Below, piece after piece: positions 16,563-26,811 of a DNA stretch of 64,000 nucleotides (the stretch's first letter is position 1; every line of letters begins with the position of its first letter). The notes beneath the pieces were generated by a model. That model was given only the letters and a program-made list of their open reading frames with translations. It searched no databases and was not told the DNA's origin. The position numbers were made by a program, and so were the translations under genes. Source of the DNA: DASWJZ01 sp963792885 (GTDB lineage: Bacteria; Pseudomonadota; Alphaproteobacteria; Rhizobiales; Afifellaceae); contig CAWBXX010000001.1 in NCBI GenBank assembly GCA_963792885.1, positions 62,001 to 126,000 on the forward strand. Reading direction: 5' to 3'.

Positions 16563-18238
16563 CACATGTTCAAATAGACAGGCCCCTCGCCGCCTTGCGG
16601 CGGGACCCAGGTGATGTTGCCGTTCGGATCCTTGATGTCGCAGGTCTTGCAGTGGACGCAATTCTGCGCGTTGATCTGGAAGCGCGGCGCGGCATTGCTT
16701 CCGGCGGCGCCTTCCTCCACCCATTCATAGACGCCGGCCGGGCAATAGCGCGACGACGGCCCAGCGAAGACATCGTGCTCGCTCGCCTTCTGGATTTCCG
16801 GATCGGCGACGCGGAGGTGCACCGGCTGATCCTCCTCGTGGTTGGTGTTCGACAGGAACACCGAGGAGAGCCGGTCAAACGTCAGCACGCCGTCGGGCTT
16901 CGGATAGTCGATCTTCCGACAGGCGGCCGCCGGCATGAGCGTCGCCGAATCCGGCTTGCCGTGGCGAAGCGTGCCGAAGAGCGAGAAGCCGAAGAGCTGG
17001 TTCGTCCACATATCGAATCCACCGAGGGCGACCCCGGCGACGGTTCCGAGTCGCGACCAGAGCGGCTTCACGTTGCGGACGCGCTTCAGATCGCGGCCGA
17101 TCTCCGAGTCACGCCACGCCGCCTCATAGCCGTCGAGCGTGTCGTGTGCGCGGCCCTCAGCGAGCGCCGCCGCCACGTGCTCTGCCGCAAGCATGCCGGA
17201 GAGCATCGCGTTGTGGCTTCCCTTGATGCGCGGCACGTTGACCAGGCCTGCGGCGCAGCCGACGAGCGCGCCGCCCGGAAAGACGAGCTTCGGCACGCTC
17301 TGGAAGCCGCCTTCGGTGATCGCGCGCGCGCCGTAGCCGATGCGCCGGCCACCCTCGAAGATGCCGCGGATCGCATCATGCGTCTTGAAGCGCTGGAACT
17401 CCTCGAAGGGCGAGAGATACGGATTCTTGTAATTCAGGTGCAGGACGAACCCGACCGACACGAGGTTCTCGCCGAAGTGATAGAGGAAGGAGCCGCCGCC
17501 GGTCTTCGAATCGAGCGGCCATCCGAACGAATGCTGCACCAGGCCGGGCCGATGTTTTTCCGGCGCGACCTCCCAAAGCTCCTTCAGCCCGATGCCGAAT
17601 TTCGGCGGCTCGCGACCGTCGCTCAGGCCGAAGCGGCGGATCGCCTCCTTGGAGAGCGAGCCGCGCGCGCCCTCCGCGAGAAGCACGTATTTGCCGAGTA
17701 GCGCCATGCCGCGCTGGTAGCTCGGCCCCGCCTCACCGGATTTGGTCACGCCCATGTCGCCGGTCGCGACGCCGATCACGCTGCCGTTCTCGTCGGTCAG
17801 AAGCTCGGCGCCGGCAAAGCCCGGATAGATCTCGACGCCGAGCGCCTCCGCCTTCGTCGCCAGCCAGCGGCAGACCGAGCCGAGCGAGACGATGAAGTTG
17901 CCGTGGTTCGACATCAGCGGCGGCATCATGAAATTCGGCAAGCGCACGGAGCCGGAAGGCCCGAGCCAAAGGAAATGGTCCTCCGTCACCTGCGTCGTGA
18001 TCGGCGTCTCCTCGTCGCGCCATTCCGGCAGCAGCCGGTCGAGCCCGACCGGATCGATCACTGCGCCTGAGAGGATGTGCGCGCCTACCTCCGATCCCTT
18101 CTCCAGCAGCACGACGGAAAGCTCGGGATTGATCTGCTTCAGGCGGATCGCGGCGGCGAGCCCGGCGGGCCCGGCGCCGACAACGACCATGTCGTATTCC
18201 ATGCTCTCGCGCTCGGGCAGCGCATCGGGATCGGGCAA
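16562..18238 (-). CDS. Electron transfer flavoprotein-ubiquinone oxidoreductase
   Basis: ETF-QO of 558 residues, a monotopic inner-membrane flavoprotein passing electrons from reduced ETF (fatty acid, dimethylglycine and sarcosine dehydrogenation) to ubiquinone. The FAD dinucleotide fold is VVVGAGPAGLAAAIRLKQ near the N-terminus. A second conserved block is GCAAGLVNVPRIKGSHNAMLSGMLAAEHVA. The C-terminal 4Fe-4S site includes CPAGVYEW and NCVHCKTCDIKDPNGNITW. The start is probably TTG 18238 (PERESMEYDMVVVGAG, as in relatives); ATG 18202 is possible. It is coupled to the GNAT gene and divergent from UDG. The dehydrogenase encoded at 49.9-52.4 kb would be a natural source of electrons. Confidence 0.96.
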   Translation of the reverse strand: MPDPDALPERESMEYDMVVVGAGPAGLAAAIRLKQINPELSVVLLEKGSEVGAHILSGAVIDPVGLDRLLPEWRDEETPITTQVTEDHFLWLGPSGSVRLPNFMMPPLMSNHGNFIVSLGSVCRWLATKAEALGVEIYPGFAGAELLTDENGSVIGVATGDMGVTKSGEAGPSYQRGMALLGKYVLLAEGARGSLSKEAIRRFGLSDGREPPKFGIGLKELWEVAPEKHRPGLVQHSFGWPLDSKTGGGSFLYHFGENLVSVGFVLHLNYKNPYLSPFEEFQRFKTHDAIRGIFEGGRRIGYGARAITEGGFQSVPKLVFPGGALVGCAAGLVNVPRIKGSHNAMLSGMLAAEHVAAALAEGRAHDTLDGYEAAWRDSEIGRDLKRVRNVKPLWSRLGTVAGVALGGFDMWTNQLFGFSLFGTLRHGKPDSATLMPAAACRKIDYPKPDGVLTFDRLSSVFLSNTNHEEDQPVHLRVADPEIQKASEHDVFAGPSSRYCPAGVYEWVEEGAAGSNAAPRFQINAQNCVHCKTCDIKDPNGNITWVPPQGGEGPVYLNM

Positions 18239-18357
18239 AGTCAGTCTCGTCTCGTCTGGTAAGGCCCAATGACGTAGCCGCGACGGGACCGCCTGTCCAG
18301 AAACGGGGCGGTCGAGCGCCGGCTTCCCTCACCGCGCCTCCTATGGAAAGAAGGCGC

Positions 18358-19228
18358 ATGGCCCGCCCCGCCGGAGCAGACTCCAATCCGATCGACATCC
18401 TGCGCTTCTATGCGGAGGCGGGGGTCGATCTCGCGCTGGAGGAAGCGCCGGTCGATCGCTTCGCGCTTTCGCGCGCGCAGGCCGAGGCGGTCGCGCAGCG
18501 GCAGGAAGCTGCAAGGCAGCGGCGCACCGAGCCGCCGCGCCTGCGACGCGCACCGCCGCGGCGGGCGTCGGCGCCGCCCGCGGCCGTGCGACCAGCCGAG
18601 CCGCCGAGCCTCACCGTCCCCTCCGACGCCGCCATCATGGCCGCGCGCGAGGCGGCCGCGACGGCGGAGACGCTCGACGCGCTCCGCGAGACGCTCGCGA
18701 GCTTCGAGGGCTGCAATCTGCGCTTTACGGCCACGAACCTCGTCTTCTCCGACGGCAATCCGGAGGCGCGCGTCATGTTCGTCGGGGAAGCGCCGGGCAT
18801 GGAAGAGGACCTGCAGGGGCTCCCCTTCGTTGGCCGCTCAGGTCAGCTGCTCGACCGAATGATCAAGGCGATCGGGCTCGACCGTTCATCTGCCTACATT
18901 GCGAACGTCGTGCCCTGGCGGCCGCCCGGCAACCGCACGCCGACACCGCAGGAAACGGAAATCTGCCGGCCCTTCATCGAGCGCCAGATCGCGCTCGCCG
19001 ATCCGGATTTCCTGATCTTCCTCGGCGGCGCCTCGGCGAAGCAGCTTCTGAAGACCAACGAGGGAATCCTGCGGCTTCGCGGCAAATGGCGCGACTACGA
19101 CACCGGCGTGCGCGAAAATCCGCGCCATGGCGACGCTCCACCCCGCCTACCTGCTGCGCCAGCCCCTGCAGAAGAAGCTGGCGTGGCGGGACTTGCTGAG
19201 CCTGGAGGAAGCACTTGCGGGCGGCTGA
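18358..19228 (+). CDS. Uracil-DNA glycosylase family 4 (frameshifted near the 3' end)
   Basis: DNA repair glycosylase removing uracil from DNA. After a basic, Pro-rich linker the domain shows FEGCNLRFTATNLVFSDGNP, MFVGEAPGMEEDLQGLPFVGRSG (uracil pocket motif), YIANVVPWRPPGNRTPTPQE and FLGGASAKQLL. The frame is lost at 19115-19118 in an AAAA run; with one A fewer it reads REIRAMATLHPAYLLRQPLQKKLAWRDLL and stops at 19228, restoring the HPAYLLR active-site motif. So the gene is probably intact in the organism. A start at 18358 follows AGAAGG; 18343 is possible. It is divergent from ETF-QO. Confidence 0.88.
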
Positions 19229-19258
19229 GCGTCCGTCCGCACGCTGTTTCGCCGGAGC

Positions 19259-19666
19259 CTACCTGCAACCGACGACGAAGCGCCCGCGGTAGCACCTGTG
19301 GTTCGGACCGACATAGATCCGCGGCCTCGCATTGTACCACGGCCGGCCGACATAATACCGGTTGAAGTAGATGTCGGGGCTGAAGACGACGATCGGCGCT
19401 TGTCGCCAGGCCGAGCTGAGGTAGGCGGAGGAAACCCACCCGCGCTCCCCGGACCACTGCGTATCGCACCACGACTCCCCTTTGACGCACCCAAAGATCT
19501 GCACGGACGAGTTTGCGGGGATCGTGGTGACCACCGGATAACCCGTGCTGGGACCGGCGCGCATGTTGACCGTGGCGGTCGTGAGCCCGTTGGCGGCGCT
19601 GGCTATGGCGGGCGCAAAAACAACGAGAAGTAGCGAGACGGCGGCAAGCAACGAAATGCGCTTCAT
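19259..19666 (-). CDS. Secreted SH3b-domain protein
   Basis: Exported protein of 135 residues. Signal peptide KRISLLAAVSLLLVVFAPAIASA, then a bacterial SH3 domain (ATVNMRAGPSTGYPVVTTIPANSSVQIFGC to GERGWVSSAYLS), then a short aromatic C-terminus rich in Tyr, Arg and Pro with two Cys (GPNHRCYRGRFVVGCR) that could form a disulfide. SH3b domains bind cell-wall peptides or proteins in the periplasm. ATG 19666 directly precedes the leader; longer starts add charged residues unlike a leader. It is divergent from the serine protease gene at 19724, with 57 bp between them. Confidence 0.85.
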   Translation of the reverse strand: MKRISLLAAVSLLLVVFAPAIASAANGLTTATVNMRAGPSTGYPVVTTIPANSSVQIFGCVKGESWCDTQWSGERGWVSSAYLSSAWRQAPIVVFSPDIYFNRYYVGRPWYNARPRIYVGPNHRCYRGRFVVGCR

Positions 19667-19723
19667 CGAAAGTACCCTTGGTTGATCGGTCTCGCCGAAG
19701 TGAAACCAATTTGGGCCCGCAAT

Positions 19724-20628
19724 ATGGCGTTTATGCGCCACGAGCTTGTGCCTGGAAACGCGGAGCGCAACTTGAGGCTTCTGTCCGCTGCCGTTGTGCC
19801 GCTCGTTGTGTCCGTGATGCTCTCGGGCAGCGACGCAAGCGCCACTCGCGATCGCTCAGACGGCGCCATCTTTCCCGTCAACATCATCGATGGCGCCGAC
19901 GAGCGCGACTCGCTGCTTGCGTCGGGCCGGCGCTCGGCCTCTCGGCGGAGGAGATCGCGCGTATCCGCAAGGTCTCCGGCTATGTCGGCTGCTTCCTGCC
20001 GACGCCTTCGGTCGGGAGCGGGGCGCTCTTCCTCACCAACGGCCAGATCATCACCGCCGCGCACATCTTCTTCACGCGCGATGGGCAGCGGCGCTCCGAC
20101 TGCTTCTTCAAGAACCAGGCCGCGGATTCCGTGAAGATCGATCTCGACACCAGCCGCGCGGCGTTCGGCGCCGTGCCGCCGAAGGCCGGCTCCAACGCGG
20201 ACTTCGCGATCGTCGCGTTGGCGGAGCCAATCCTCGGCGCATCGCCCTTCCCGGTCGAGGAGAGCGTTCCGGTCACGGCCGGCGACCGACTGATCGTCAT
20301 CACGGCGCATCCGGCCGGCATGGAGAAGACGGTCGACAATTCCGTGCCCGTCGCTCAGGGCTGCCGTGTCAGGCGCGTGCCGGTCTCGACCGCCGCGACT
20401 TCCTTCTACCGCACCGACTGCGACGCCACCGGCTCATCCTCGGGCGGCATGCACCTCGCGCGCGTCGGCGGGCGGCTCGTCTTCCGAGGCATCACGATCA
20501 CCGCCGGGCCGTGGCAGGACCCGGCCTTCCACGGCGCGCCCTATGACGAGCGCGCCGGCAGCGTCACCACGGCGCTCGGCACCGATGCCGCCATCCTGGC
20601 GGCCGGGAAGCGGCTCGCCGGCGAATAG
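19724..20628 (+). CDS. Exported trypsin-like serine protease 1 (frameshifted)
   Basis: S1-family serine protease. The N-terminus in one frame supplies a leader (LRLLSAAVVPLVVSVMLSG); the rest is in another frame: SGYVGCFLPTPSVGSGALFLTNGQIITAAHIFF (His of the triad in TAAH), SNADFAIVALAEP (Asp), and TDCDATGSSSGGMHL (Ser in SSGG). The frames meet at about 19924-19926, where one base appears to be missing (...LLASG then PALGLSAEEIARI). Four Cys residues could make disulfides. With leader and triad, it should act in the periplasm or outside; substrate unknown. A second protease of the same type lies at 48875-49662. The start may be 19724 or 19733. Confidence 0.78.
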
Positions 20629-20725
20629 TCGCCGGTGGCCGCAGCTCGCTGCGTCTTGTCAGGTCTTCGCGCGCCGATGCGATCGGCTATAGTGCGGCGC
20701 TGGCCAATCGCTGGATCGACTCCTT

Positions 20726-22601
20726 TTGCAGATCGCACGCCCATCCTTCCTGCGCTCGAGCGTAGGACCCCTCCTTCTCGGCTTTCTCGCGCTCGCGATC
20801 CTGTTCGGTTGGATGAGCTGGTTCTTCCACCAGCAGACGATGCGCGAGGCCACGATCCGGAGTTCCATCAAGGTCGAGGCGGACCTCCTCGATTACCTCT
20901 CGATCCTGCAGGACGCTGAGACGGGACAGCGCGGTTACCTGCTCACCGGCGACGAGCGATATCTCGAGCCTTTCAACGAGGCCCTGACGAAACTCGACAG
21001 CGCTTTCGTCGATCTGACCGATGCCGCGACGACCCGATCCTACCTGGTGCCTTCGCTCGCGAGACTCCGGGAAATCGCCGATCGGAAGGTCGAGGAACTG
21101 ACGACCACGGTCGATCGCCGCAAGGCGGGCGACGTCGAGGGCGCGCTTAACATCGTCCGCAGCGGCGCCGGCCGAAGCCTCATGGACGATGCGCGGGCGC
21201 TGATCCAGACAATGCTCGCATCGGAGGAAGGTCGGCTCGACGCGCTTCAGGCAGAGTCCGCGAGGGCGCGAGACGTGCTCACGATCGCGATCTGGGGCGT
21301 GCTCGTCTTCGTGCTTATCCTCGGCGGCTACGCCATCATGAGCGCGTGGCGCCAGACGGCGGGGCTCATCGAGGCCCGCGACGAATTGCGTCTCGCGAAC
21401 GAGGAGCTCGTTGCGGAAGGGCGCCGTCGCGAGCAGGCTGAAGACCAGCTCCGCCAATCGCAGAAGATGGAGGCGATCGGCCAGCTCACCGGCGGCATCG
21501 CGCATGACTTCAACAACATGCTCGCGGTCATCATCTCCGGCCTCAGCTTGATCAAGCGGCGCATGGCGCGAGGCGAAACGAATCTCGAACGAACTGATCG
21601 ACGCGGCTATCGATGCGGCGCATCGCGCCAGCGCGCTGACCAAGCGGCTTCTCGATTTCTCGCGCCAGCAGGCGCTGATTCCTGAGCCGGTCGATGCGAA
21701 CAAGCTCGTTTCCGGAATGGCGGAGCTGCTTCGGCGCACGCTCGGCGGCGATATACGATTGGAAACCGTGCTCGGCGGCGGACTGTGGGCGACGCATGCC
21801 GATCCCGGCCAGCTTGAGAACGCCATTCTGAACATCGCCGTCAACGCGCGCGACGCCATGCCGAGCGGCGGCCGGCTGACGATCGAGACGCAGAACGCCC
21901 ATCTCGACGATCGCTATGCGGCGGAGCATACGGAGGTGAAGCCAGGGCAGTACGTGCTGGTGGCCGTCACGGATACCGGCCTCGGCATGCCTCCCGACGT
22001 GATCGCCAAGGCCTTCGATCCGTTCTTCACAACGAAAGAGGTCGGCAAGGGAACCGGCCTTGGCCTGTCACAGGTCTTCGGCTTCACCAAGCAGTCGGGC
22101 GGTCACGTGAAGATCTATTCCGAGCCCGGCGCGGGCACGACGGTGAAGCTTTACCTGCCGCGCTTCTTTGGCGCGAAAGAACCGAAGGCCCTCCCCGAAC
22201 CCGCTAGCTCGACGCGCATCGAGCGTGGCGCCGGAGAGGTCGATCCTCGTCGTCGAGGACGAGGCGAGCGTTCGCAAGCTGACAATAGAGGGCCTGACCG
22301 AGCTCGGCTATACGCGTCCTCGAAGCAGAGACCGCCGCCGCGGCACTGCGCGTGCTCGATTCGCAACGAGAATGTTGCGCTTCTCCTCACCGACGTCGTG
22401 ATGCCTGACATGAATGGACGGAAGCTCGCGGAGGCGGCGCTTCACCGCTTCCCGGATCTGCGGGTGCTCTACATGACCGGCTATACGCGGAACGCCATTG
22501 TTCACAACGGCGTTCTCGACGCCGACGTTCAGCTCCTGTCGAAACCGTTTACGATCGAGACACTGGCGCTCAAAGTGCGCGAAGCACTCAGCCCGGAGTA
22601 G
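20726..22601 (+). CDS. CHASE3 sensor histidine kinase with C-terminal receiver domain (several frameshifts)
   Basis: Hybrid sensor kinase. Order: membrane helix (VGPLLLGFLALAILFGWMSW), CHASE3 sensor domain (SILQDAETGQRGYLLTGDERYLEPFNEA), second helix (TIAIWGVLVFVLILGGYAIM), coiled coil, H-box QKMEAIGQLTGGIAHDFNNM with phospho-His, ATPase motifs NIAVNARDAMPSGG, DTGLGMPPDV, FDPFFTTKEVGKGTGLGLSQ, and a receiver domain (SILVVEDEASVRKLT, LLTDVVMPDMNG with phospho-Asp, LSKPFTIETLALKV). The frame changes at about 21592 (extra A in GAACT; corrected reading NLERLIDAAIDAAH), about 22205, about 22314 and about 22360. The start is TTG 20726. CHASE3 kinases sense unknown extracellular signals. Probably one intact gene in the organism. 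Confidence 0.82.
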
Positions 22602-22622
22602 AACTCTTCGCCGCTCACAGCG

Positions 22623-22648
22623 AAAAGCGGCCCCTTTCGGGGCCGCTT
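22623..22648 (-). terminator. Intrinsic terminator of the small secreted peptide gene
   Basis: A perfect 10 bp inverted repeat AAGCGGCCCC / GGGGCCGCTT (22625-22634 and 22639-22648) with a 4-base loop. Read on the minus strand the stem is followed by TTTT (22626-22623), a Rho-independent terminator for the gene ending at 22678. On the plus strand it may also help end the kinase transcript. Confidence 0.8.
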
Positions 22649-22677
22649 CGTCGGGAGGAGGTCTCGGTCCGGTCCGC

Positions 22678-22827
22678 TTAGTAGCAGACCCAGGAGTAGG
22701 CGTAGTTGCCCCAGCCGTCGACGTACCATTCGTAGTAGCAGTAGGAGGCGCTTGCCGGGAGCGTGGACAGGGCGGTGGTCCCGAGGATGATGCCGGCGGC
22801 GATCAGGGCGCGAAGCTTGGTGGTCAT
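22678..22827 (-). CDS. Small secreted aromatic peptide (49 aa)
   Basis: The gene product is a signal peptide (TTKLRALIAAGIILGTTALSTLPASA) followed by only about 22 mature residues that are strikingly rich in Tyr and Trp, with two Cys (from SYCYYEW to SWVCY). The two Cys could close a loop. ATG 22827 has AAGGAG-like sequence upstream (AGGAGACCTGAA, plus-strand complement at 22829-22840). A clear intrinsic terminator follows. I know no family name; similar Tyr/Trp-rich mini-proteins are common hypotheticals in this order. A free-standing, well-punctuated gene argues that it is real. Confidence 0.7.
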   Translation of the reverse strand: MTTKLRALIAAGIILGTTALSTLPASASYCYYEWYVDGWGNYAYSWVCY

Positions 22828-23071
22828 TTCAGGTCTCCTTGCGGTCAGGTCTCTCGTTTCGGGCTTCCGAAGGTCCGTCGCCTTCGATGCGTGGACCATG
22901 CCCGACGCCCGCCCGCGCCGTTGTGCGGGGGCTCACAAGTGCGGCTCCCCGGGAATTTGGCGCCGGCGTCGCATCGCCGGCGGGAAGCGTCGCCGCCGGC
23001 GCGCCGCATTGCCGGGCGAACCTGTGTGATCAAGAACGAAGCGGCCGCTTGAAAGCCGATTCGGAGACGCC

Positions 23072-24347
23072 TTGGCCCGTCAGATCATCCCCGTCCTCGC
23101 GCTGCTCCTGTCGACGGCGTTCCTGCTTGCGGGGAACGGCATGCTCGGCCTGCTCCTGCCGCTTCGCGGCACAGCCGAGGGTTTCTCGACCGGCCAGCTC
23201 GGCCTGCTCGGCACCGGCTGGGCGACGGGCTTCATCCTCGGCTGCCTGACAGCGCCGATCGTCGTCCGCCGTGTCGGCCACATCCGCGCCTTCGCCTGCT
23301 CCGCCGCCTGTGCCGGGATCATCATTCTTCTGGACGGCATCTTCGTCGTGCCGCTGGCGTGGATCGTGCTTCGCGTCGGCTCCGGCTTCTTCACCGCCGG
23401 CGCCTTCATGATCATCGAGAGCTGGCTCAACGAGCGCGCCAGCAACGAAGCCCGCGGCACGATCTTCGCCGTCTACATGATGATCACCTATTTCGGCATA
23501 ACCGCCGGCCAGCTCGGCGTCGCGCGCGGGCGACCCGAGGACGTCGACGCTCTTCATGGTGGGCGCGATCCTCTTCGCCTTCGCCATCCTGCCGACGGCG
23601 CTCTCGACCGCCGCTTCGCCGCGCCCGCTGACGCGCGTCTCGATCGACCTCAGGAAGCTCTTCCTGAATTCGCCCGTCGCGTTCTTCACCGTGCTCCTCG
23701 TCGGCGTGATCAACGGCGCCTTCGGCACGCTTTCAGCGGTGTGGGGCACGAAGATCGGCCTCACGACGTCCGTCATCGCGATCATGACGAGCATCACCGT
23801 CGTCTCCGGGGCGATAACCCAGGTGCCGCTCGGACGCGTCTCCGACAAGACCGACCGGCGCTACGTCATCGTCGCGCTGGCGCTCGTCGCAGGGTTCTCC
23901 GGCCTCGCCATCGTGCTCCTCAAGCCGATCGACCCCGTTATCGTCGTCACCCTGACCGGGCTCTACGGCGCCGCGACCTATCCGATCTACGGGCTCGCCG
24001 TCGCGCATGCCAACGACTACGCCGACCCGAGCGAGTTCGTCGCGGTCTCCGGCGGGCTGCTCCTCCTCTACGGCGCCGGGACCATGCTCGGGCCGCTCGC
24101 CGCGAGCGCCGCGATGGCCGGCCTCTGGCCGGAGGGGCTCTTCGTCGTCACTGCCGCGAGCCACGCGCTCATCGCCGCCTATGCCTTCTACCGGACGTTC
24201 AAGCGCGCTCCGATCCCGGAAAGCGTGCGCGAGGCCTTCACCACCGTGCCGGCGTCGCGCGCCATGACGCCGGAGACGGCGGCGCTCGACCCGCGCTCGG
24301 AGGATACGACGGTGCTGGACGCGGAGCCGACGGAAGCGGTTAAGTAG
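23072..24347 (+). CDS. MFS transporter (frameshifted)
   Basis: Major facilitator superfamily transporter with about 12 helices. The N-terminal half has LLLSTAFLLAGNGMLGLLLPLRG and the motif A-like loop APIVVRRVGHIRAF; the C-terminal half has PLGRVSDKTDRRYVIVALALV and LLYGAGTMLGPLAASAAM. The frame breaks at 23528-23530 in a GGG run; one G fewer gives GQLGVARGDPRTSTLFMVGAILFAFA, joining both halves. The start is TTG 23072. The substrate is unknown. The stop at 24347 is 5 bp before moaB, so the two may be co-transcribed, though a functional link is not obvious. Confidence 0.85.
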
Positions 24348-24352
24348 GCGCC

Positions 24353-24922
24353 ATGCCGTCCGCTGAGAGAAATTTCGTCCCCGTCCGCATCGCGGTCCTG
24401 ACCGTGTCGGACTCGCGCTCGCTCGCCGACGACAAATCCGGCGACACGCTCGCCGCGCGCATCGCCGAGGCCGGCCATGTCCTCGCCGACCGGAAGATCG
24501 TCACCGACGACGTGGAGAAGATCCGCGCCGTCGTGAAAGGCTGGATCGCCGACCAGGGCGTCGACGTGATCATCACCACCGGGGGCACCGGGTTCACCGG
24601 CCGCGACGTGACGCCGGAGGCGCTGGAGCCGCTCTTCGAGAAGCGCATGGACGGCTTCTCGGAGGTGTTCCACCGCATCTCCTACGACAAGATCGGCACA
24701 TCGACGATCCAGAGCCGCGCCACCGGCGGCGTCGCCGGCGCAACATTCATCTTCGTGCTGCCGGGCTCGCCCGGCGCCTGCCGCGACGCCTGGGACGGCA
24801 TCTTGAAGGCGCAGCTCGACTACCGCCACATGCCCTGCAACTTCGTGGAGATCATGCCGCGCCTCGACGAGCACCTGAGGCGCGACAAAGCGCTGATTGC
24901 CGCGACATCGCGCGGGTTCTGA
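24353..24922 (+). CDS. moaB: Molybdenum cofactor biosynthesis protein B
   Basis: MoaB/Mog-type protein of 189 residues that adenylylates molybdopterin before molybdate insertion. It has the MoCF-binding core VRIAVLTVSDSRSLADDKSGDTLAARI, DVIITTGGTGFTGRDVTPEAL with the TTGGTG motif, and FVLPGSPGACRDAWDGIL. The length is normal for MoaB and there is no fused MoeA domain. It follows the MFS gene by 5 bp. The neighbours do not point to a particular molybdoenzyme in this window. Confidence 0.95.
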   Translation: MPSAERNFVPVRIAVLTVSDSRSLADDKSGDTLAARIAEAGHVLADRKIVTDDVEKIRAVVKGWIADQGVDVIITTGGTGFTGRDVTPEALEPLFEKRMDGFSEVFHRISYDKIGTSTIQSRATGGVAGATFIFVLPGSPGACRDAWDGILKAQLDYRHMPCNFVEIMPRLDEHLRRDKALIAATSRGF

Positions 24923-25034
24923 CGCGCGCGCCAGCATTGCTTACGTTAGGACTTGGGTGGCGAATGGAGTCGGCCGTTGGCCGAGACTGCCTGACTGGTG
25001 GCCCCGGCGCACGGCCTGCAAAGGAGTGCTGCCA

Positions 25035-25472
25035 ATGCATGTCGCCGACATCTTGAGGGCCAAGGGCAACAAGGTCGTCACCGTCCGCCCCGATCTCAGC
25101 ATCGAGCATCTTGCGCAACGGCTGAAGCTGGAGGGGATCGGCGCCGCGATCGTCAGCGAGAGCGGAACGTCGATCGACGGCATCATCTCGGAGCGCGATA
25201 TCGTGCGCGGGCTTGCCGATTACGGCGCGGGTGGACTGACAGACAAGACGGCCGCCGACCTGATGACCAAGGCCGTCGTGACCTGCTCGCCCGAGGACAC
25301 GATCTCGCACGTCTCGAAGGTCATGACCAAGCGGCGCATCCGGCACCTGCCGGTGCTCGACGGGGTCAAGCTCATCGGCATCGTCTCGATCGGCGACGTG
25401 GTCCGGTACCGGCTGGACGAACTGGAGCTCGAGACGAACGTTCTGCGCGACTACGCGGTCTCGCGGCATTAG
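25035..25472 (+). CDS. CBS-domain protein
   Basis: Protein of 145 residues made of a pair of CBS domains (Bateman module): HVADILRAKGNKVVTVRPDLSIEHLAQRL to GIISERDIVRGLA, and DLMTKAVVTCSPEDTISHVSKVMTKRRIRHLPVLDG to GIVSIGDVVRYRLDE. Such stand-alone pairs bind adenosine nucleotides and regulate partner proteins. ATG 25035 has AAGGAG 8-9 nt upstream, which fixes the start; earlier in-frame starts lack a site and would overlap moaB. The partner is unknown. Confidence 0.9.
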   Translation: MHVADILRAKGNKVVTVRPDLSIEHLAQRLKLEGIGAAIVSESGTSIDGIISERDIVRGLADYGAGGLTDKTAADLMTKAVVTCSPEDTISHVSKVMTKRRIRHLPVLDGVKLIGIVSIGDVVRYRLDELELETNVLRDYAVSRH

Positions 25473-25790
25473 ACCGTGTGATCATGATCGTTGAATGGCA
25501 CGTCCAGTTCTTGGCGCCTGCCGACACGCCGGATGCTGCCAATAGGTGTCGCAGCAGCGCCAGAAACAGACATCCACGTATCCATTCTTTGATCGGCGGG
25601 TCCATCGACCTGATGTGAAGGCCTTCCAGATTTCGCCTTGAAGCCTGCGGTCGGCGACGGCGCTTCCGGGCGGAAAGTGCGGATCAAGAACTGCTACTAG
25701 CCCCGTGCGCCTGTGTTAGATTTTTGCGGACTCCGCACCATGGACCCGTTCGCCGGGGTGTCGTCGCGCAGGCAAGGCGGTGAAGAGACA
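25473..25790. other. Intergenic region, no gene seen
   Basis: A gap of 318 bp between the CBS protein and the binding-protein gene. I see no open frame with a ribosome site, no RNA gene and no strong hairpin. It is less GC-rich in places (for example TGTTAGATTTTTGCGG near 25724-25739), which may contain the promoter of the downstream pair; ATG 25740 in this stretch is an alternative but poorer start for that gene. Confidence 0.4.
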
Positions 25791-26811
25791 ATGAACAATC
25801 GCAAATGGCTTCGCCGCCGGGACTTTGTCGGAGGGGCCGCGGCTGTCCTCGCCGCGACCGCGTGTGGCCTTTGCGAGCGAAGGCGACACGTCTTTCGACT
25901 GGCCGTCGTCATCCGGCCTGGCCAGGAGAGCGACCTCAAGGAGCCCCGGGCTCCCTACTGGCGTGCATGGTACGATGAATTGCGGCAGCTCGGGTATGTC
26001 GAAGGTCAGAATTTGGAGATCGAGATACACCTTGCCGACCCGTCGTCGCTTGACCAAACGATTGCCGACTTGTCTGCGTTCCGCCCCGACGCGATGTTCG
26101 TGCCGGCACAGAGCATCGTCAGCCTGCTCAAGAAGGCGAAGGTCTCAACGCCAATCGTCACGGTTGTCAGTACGATCCCGTGGGGTACGGGCTGGCCGAG
26201 AGCCTTGCCCGTCCCGGCGGCAACATCACCGGTTTCACCCTCGATGCCGGCCCGGAAATTATCGCCAAGCGCGTGTCGCTCTTGAGGGAAATCGCTCCTT
26301 CAGCGTCGAAGCTGGTGGTATTGGTCCTCCGCCCCTATTGGGAGGCGGGACGGACTCGCGGCGGACTTTCTGCAGGTTGGTGAGCAGCTCGGGCATTACG
26401 ATAATCGGCGCGCCCGTTGAGTCCAAGAAGAGCGAAAAGGGCTACCAGCAGGTATTTGCTGACGCGGTTCGCGCCGGGGGTGACTCCCTTTACGTGACAC
26501 CGGCGCCGGAGAACCTTGCGCATCGCGGGCTGATCGCGGATCTCGCGATTGAGGCAAGGTTGCCAAGCGTTAGTCAATTCCGCGAGTACGTTGAGGCGGG
26601 CGGGCTTATCGGATACGGGCCCGATATCGTGGATGCGTACCGTCGGGCGGCAGGCTATCTCGATCGCATCTTCAAGGGAGCCGATCCTGCCGGAATGCCC
26701 TATCAGCAACCGACGAAGTTCGATCTCACCCTCAATCTCAAGACGGCAAAGGCGCTGGGTCTCGCCGTCCCGCCGTCACTGCTTGCACTCGCCGATGACG
26801 TTTTCGAATGA
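25791..26811 (+). CDS. ABC-type substrate-binding protein (frameshifted)
   Basis: Periplasmic binding protein of the ABC_sub_bind family (PF04392 type). The N-terminus RKWLRRRDFVGGAAAVLAATACG is a Tat-like or lipoprotein-like leader. Then LRQLGYVEGQNLEIEIHLAD, FRPDAMFVPAQSIVSLL, LAESLARPGGNITGFTLDAGPEI and the end LGLAVPPSLLALADDVFE are typical. The frame shifts at about 26174 (one base missing; corrected STDPVGYGLAESLARPGG), about 26355 and about 26393 (extra G; corrected LGITIIGAPVES). No permease or ATPase lies beside it; instead its stop overlaps the next gene as ATGA. The protein may therefore serve a sensor and not a transporter. Ligand unknown. Confidence 0.8.

Noticed and set aside
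21580..22400. Separate histidine kinase and response regulator genes
   Set aside because: The sequence reads as one CHASE3-kinase-receiver protein once single-base indels are corrected; no start or ribosome site supports a separate receiver gene.
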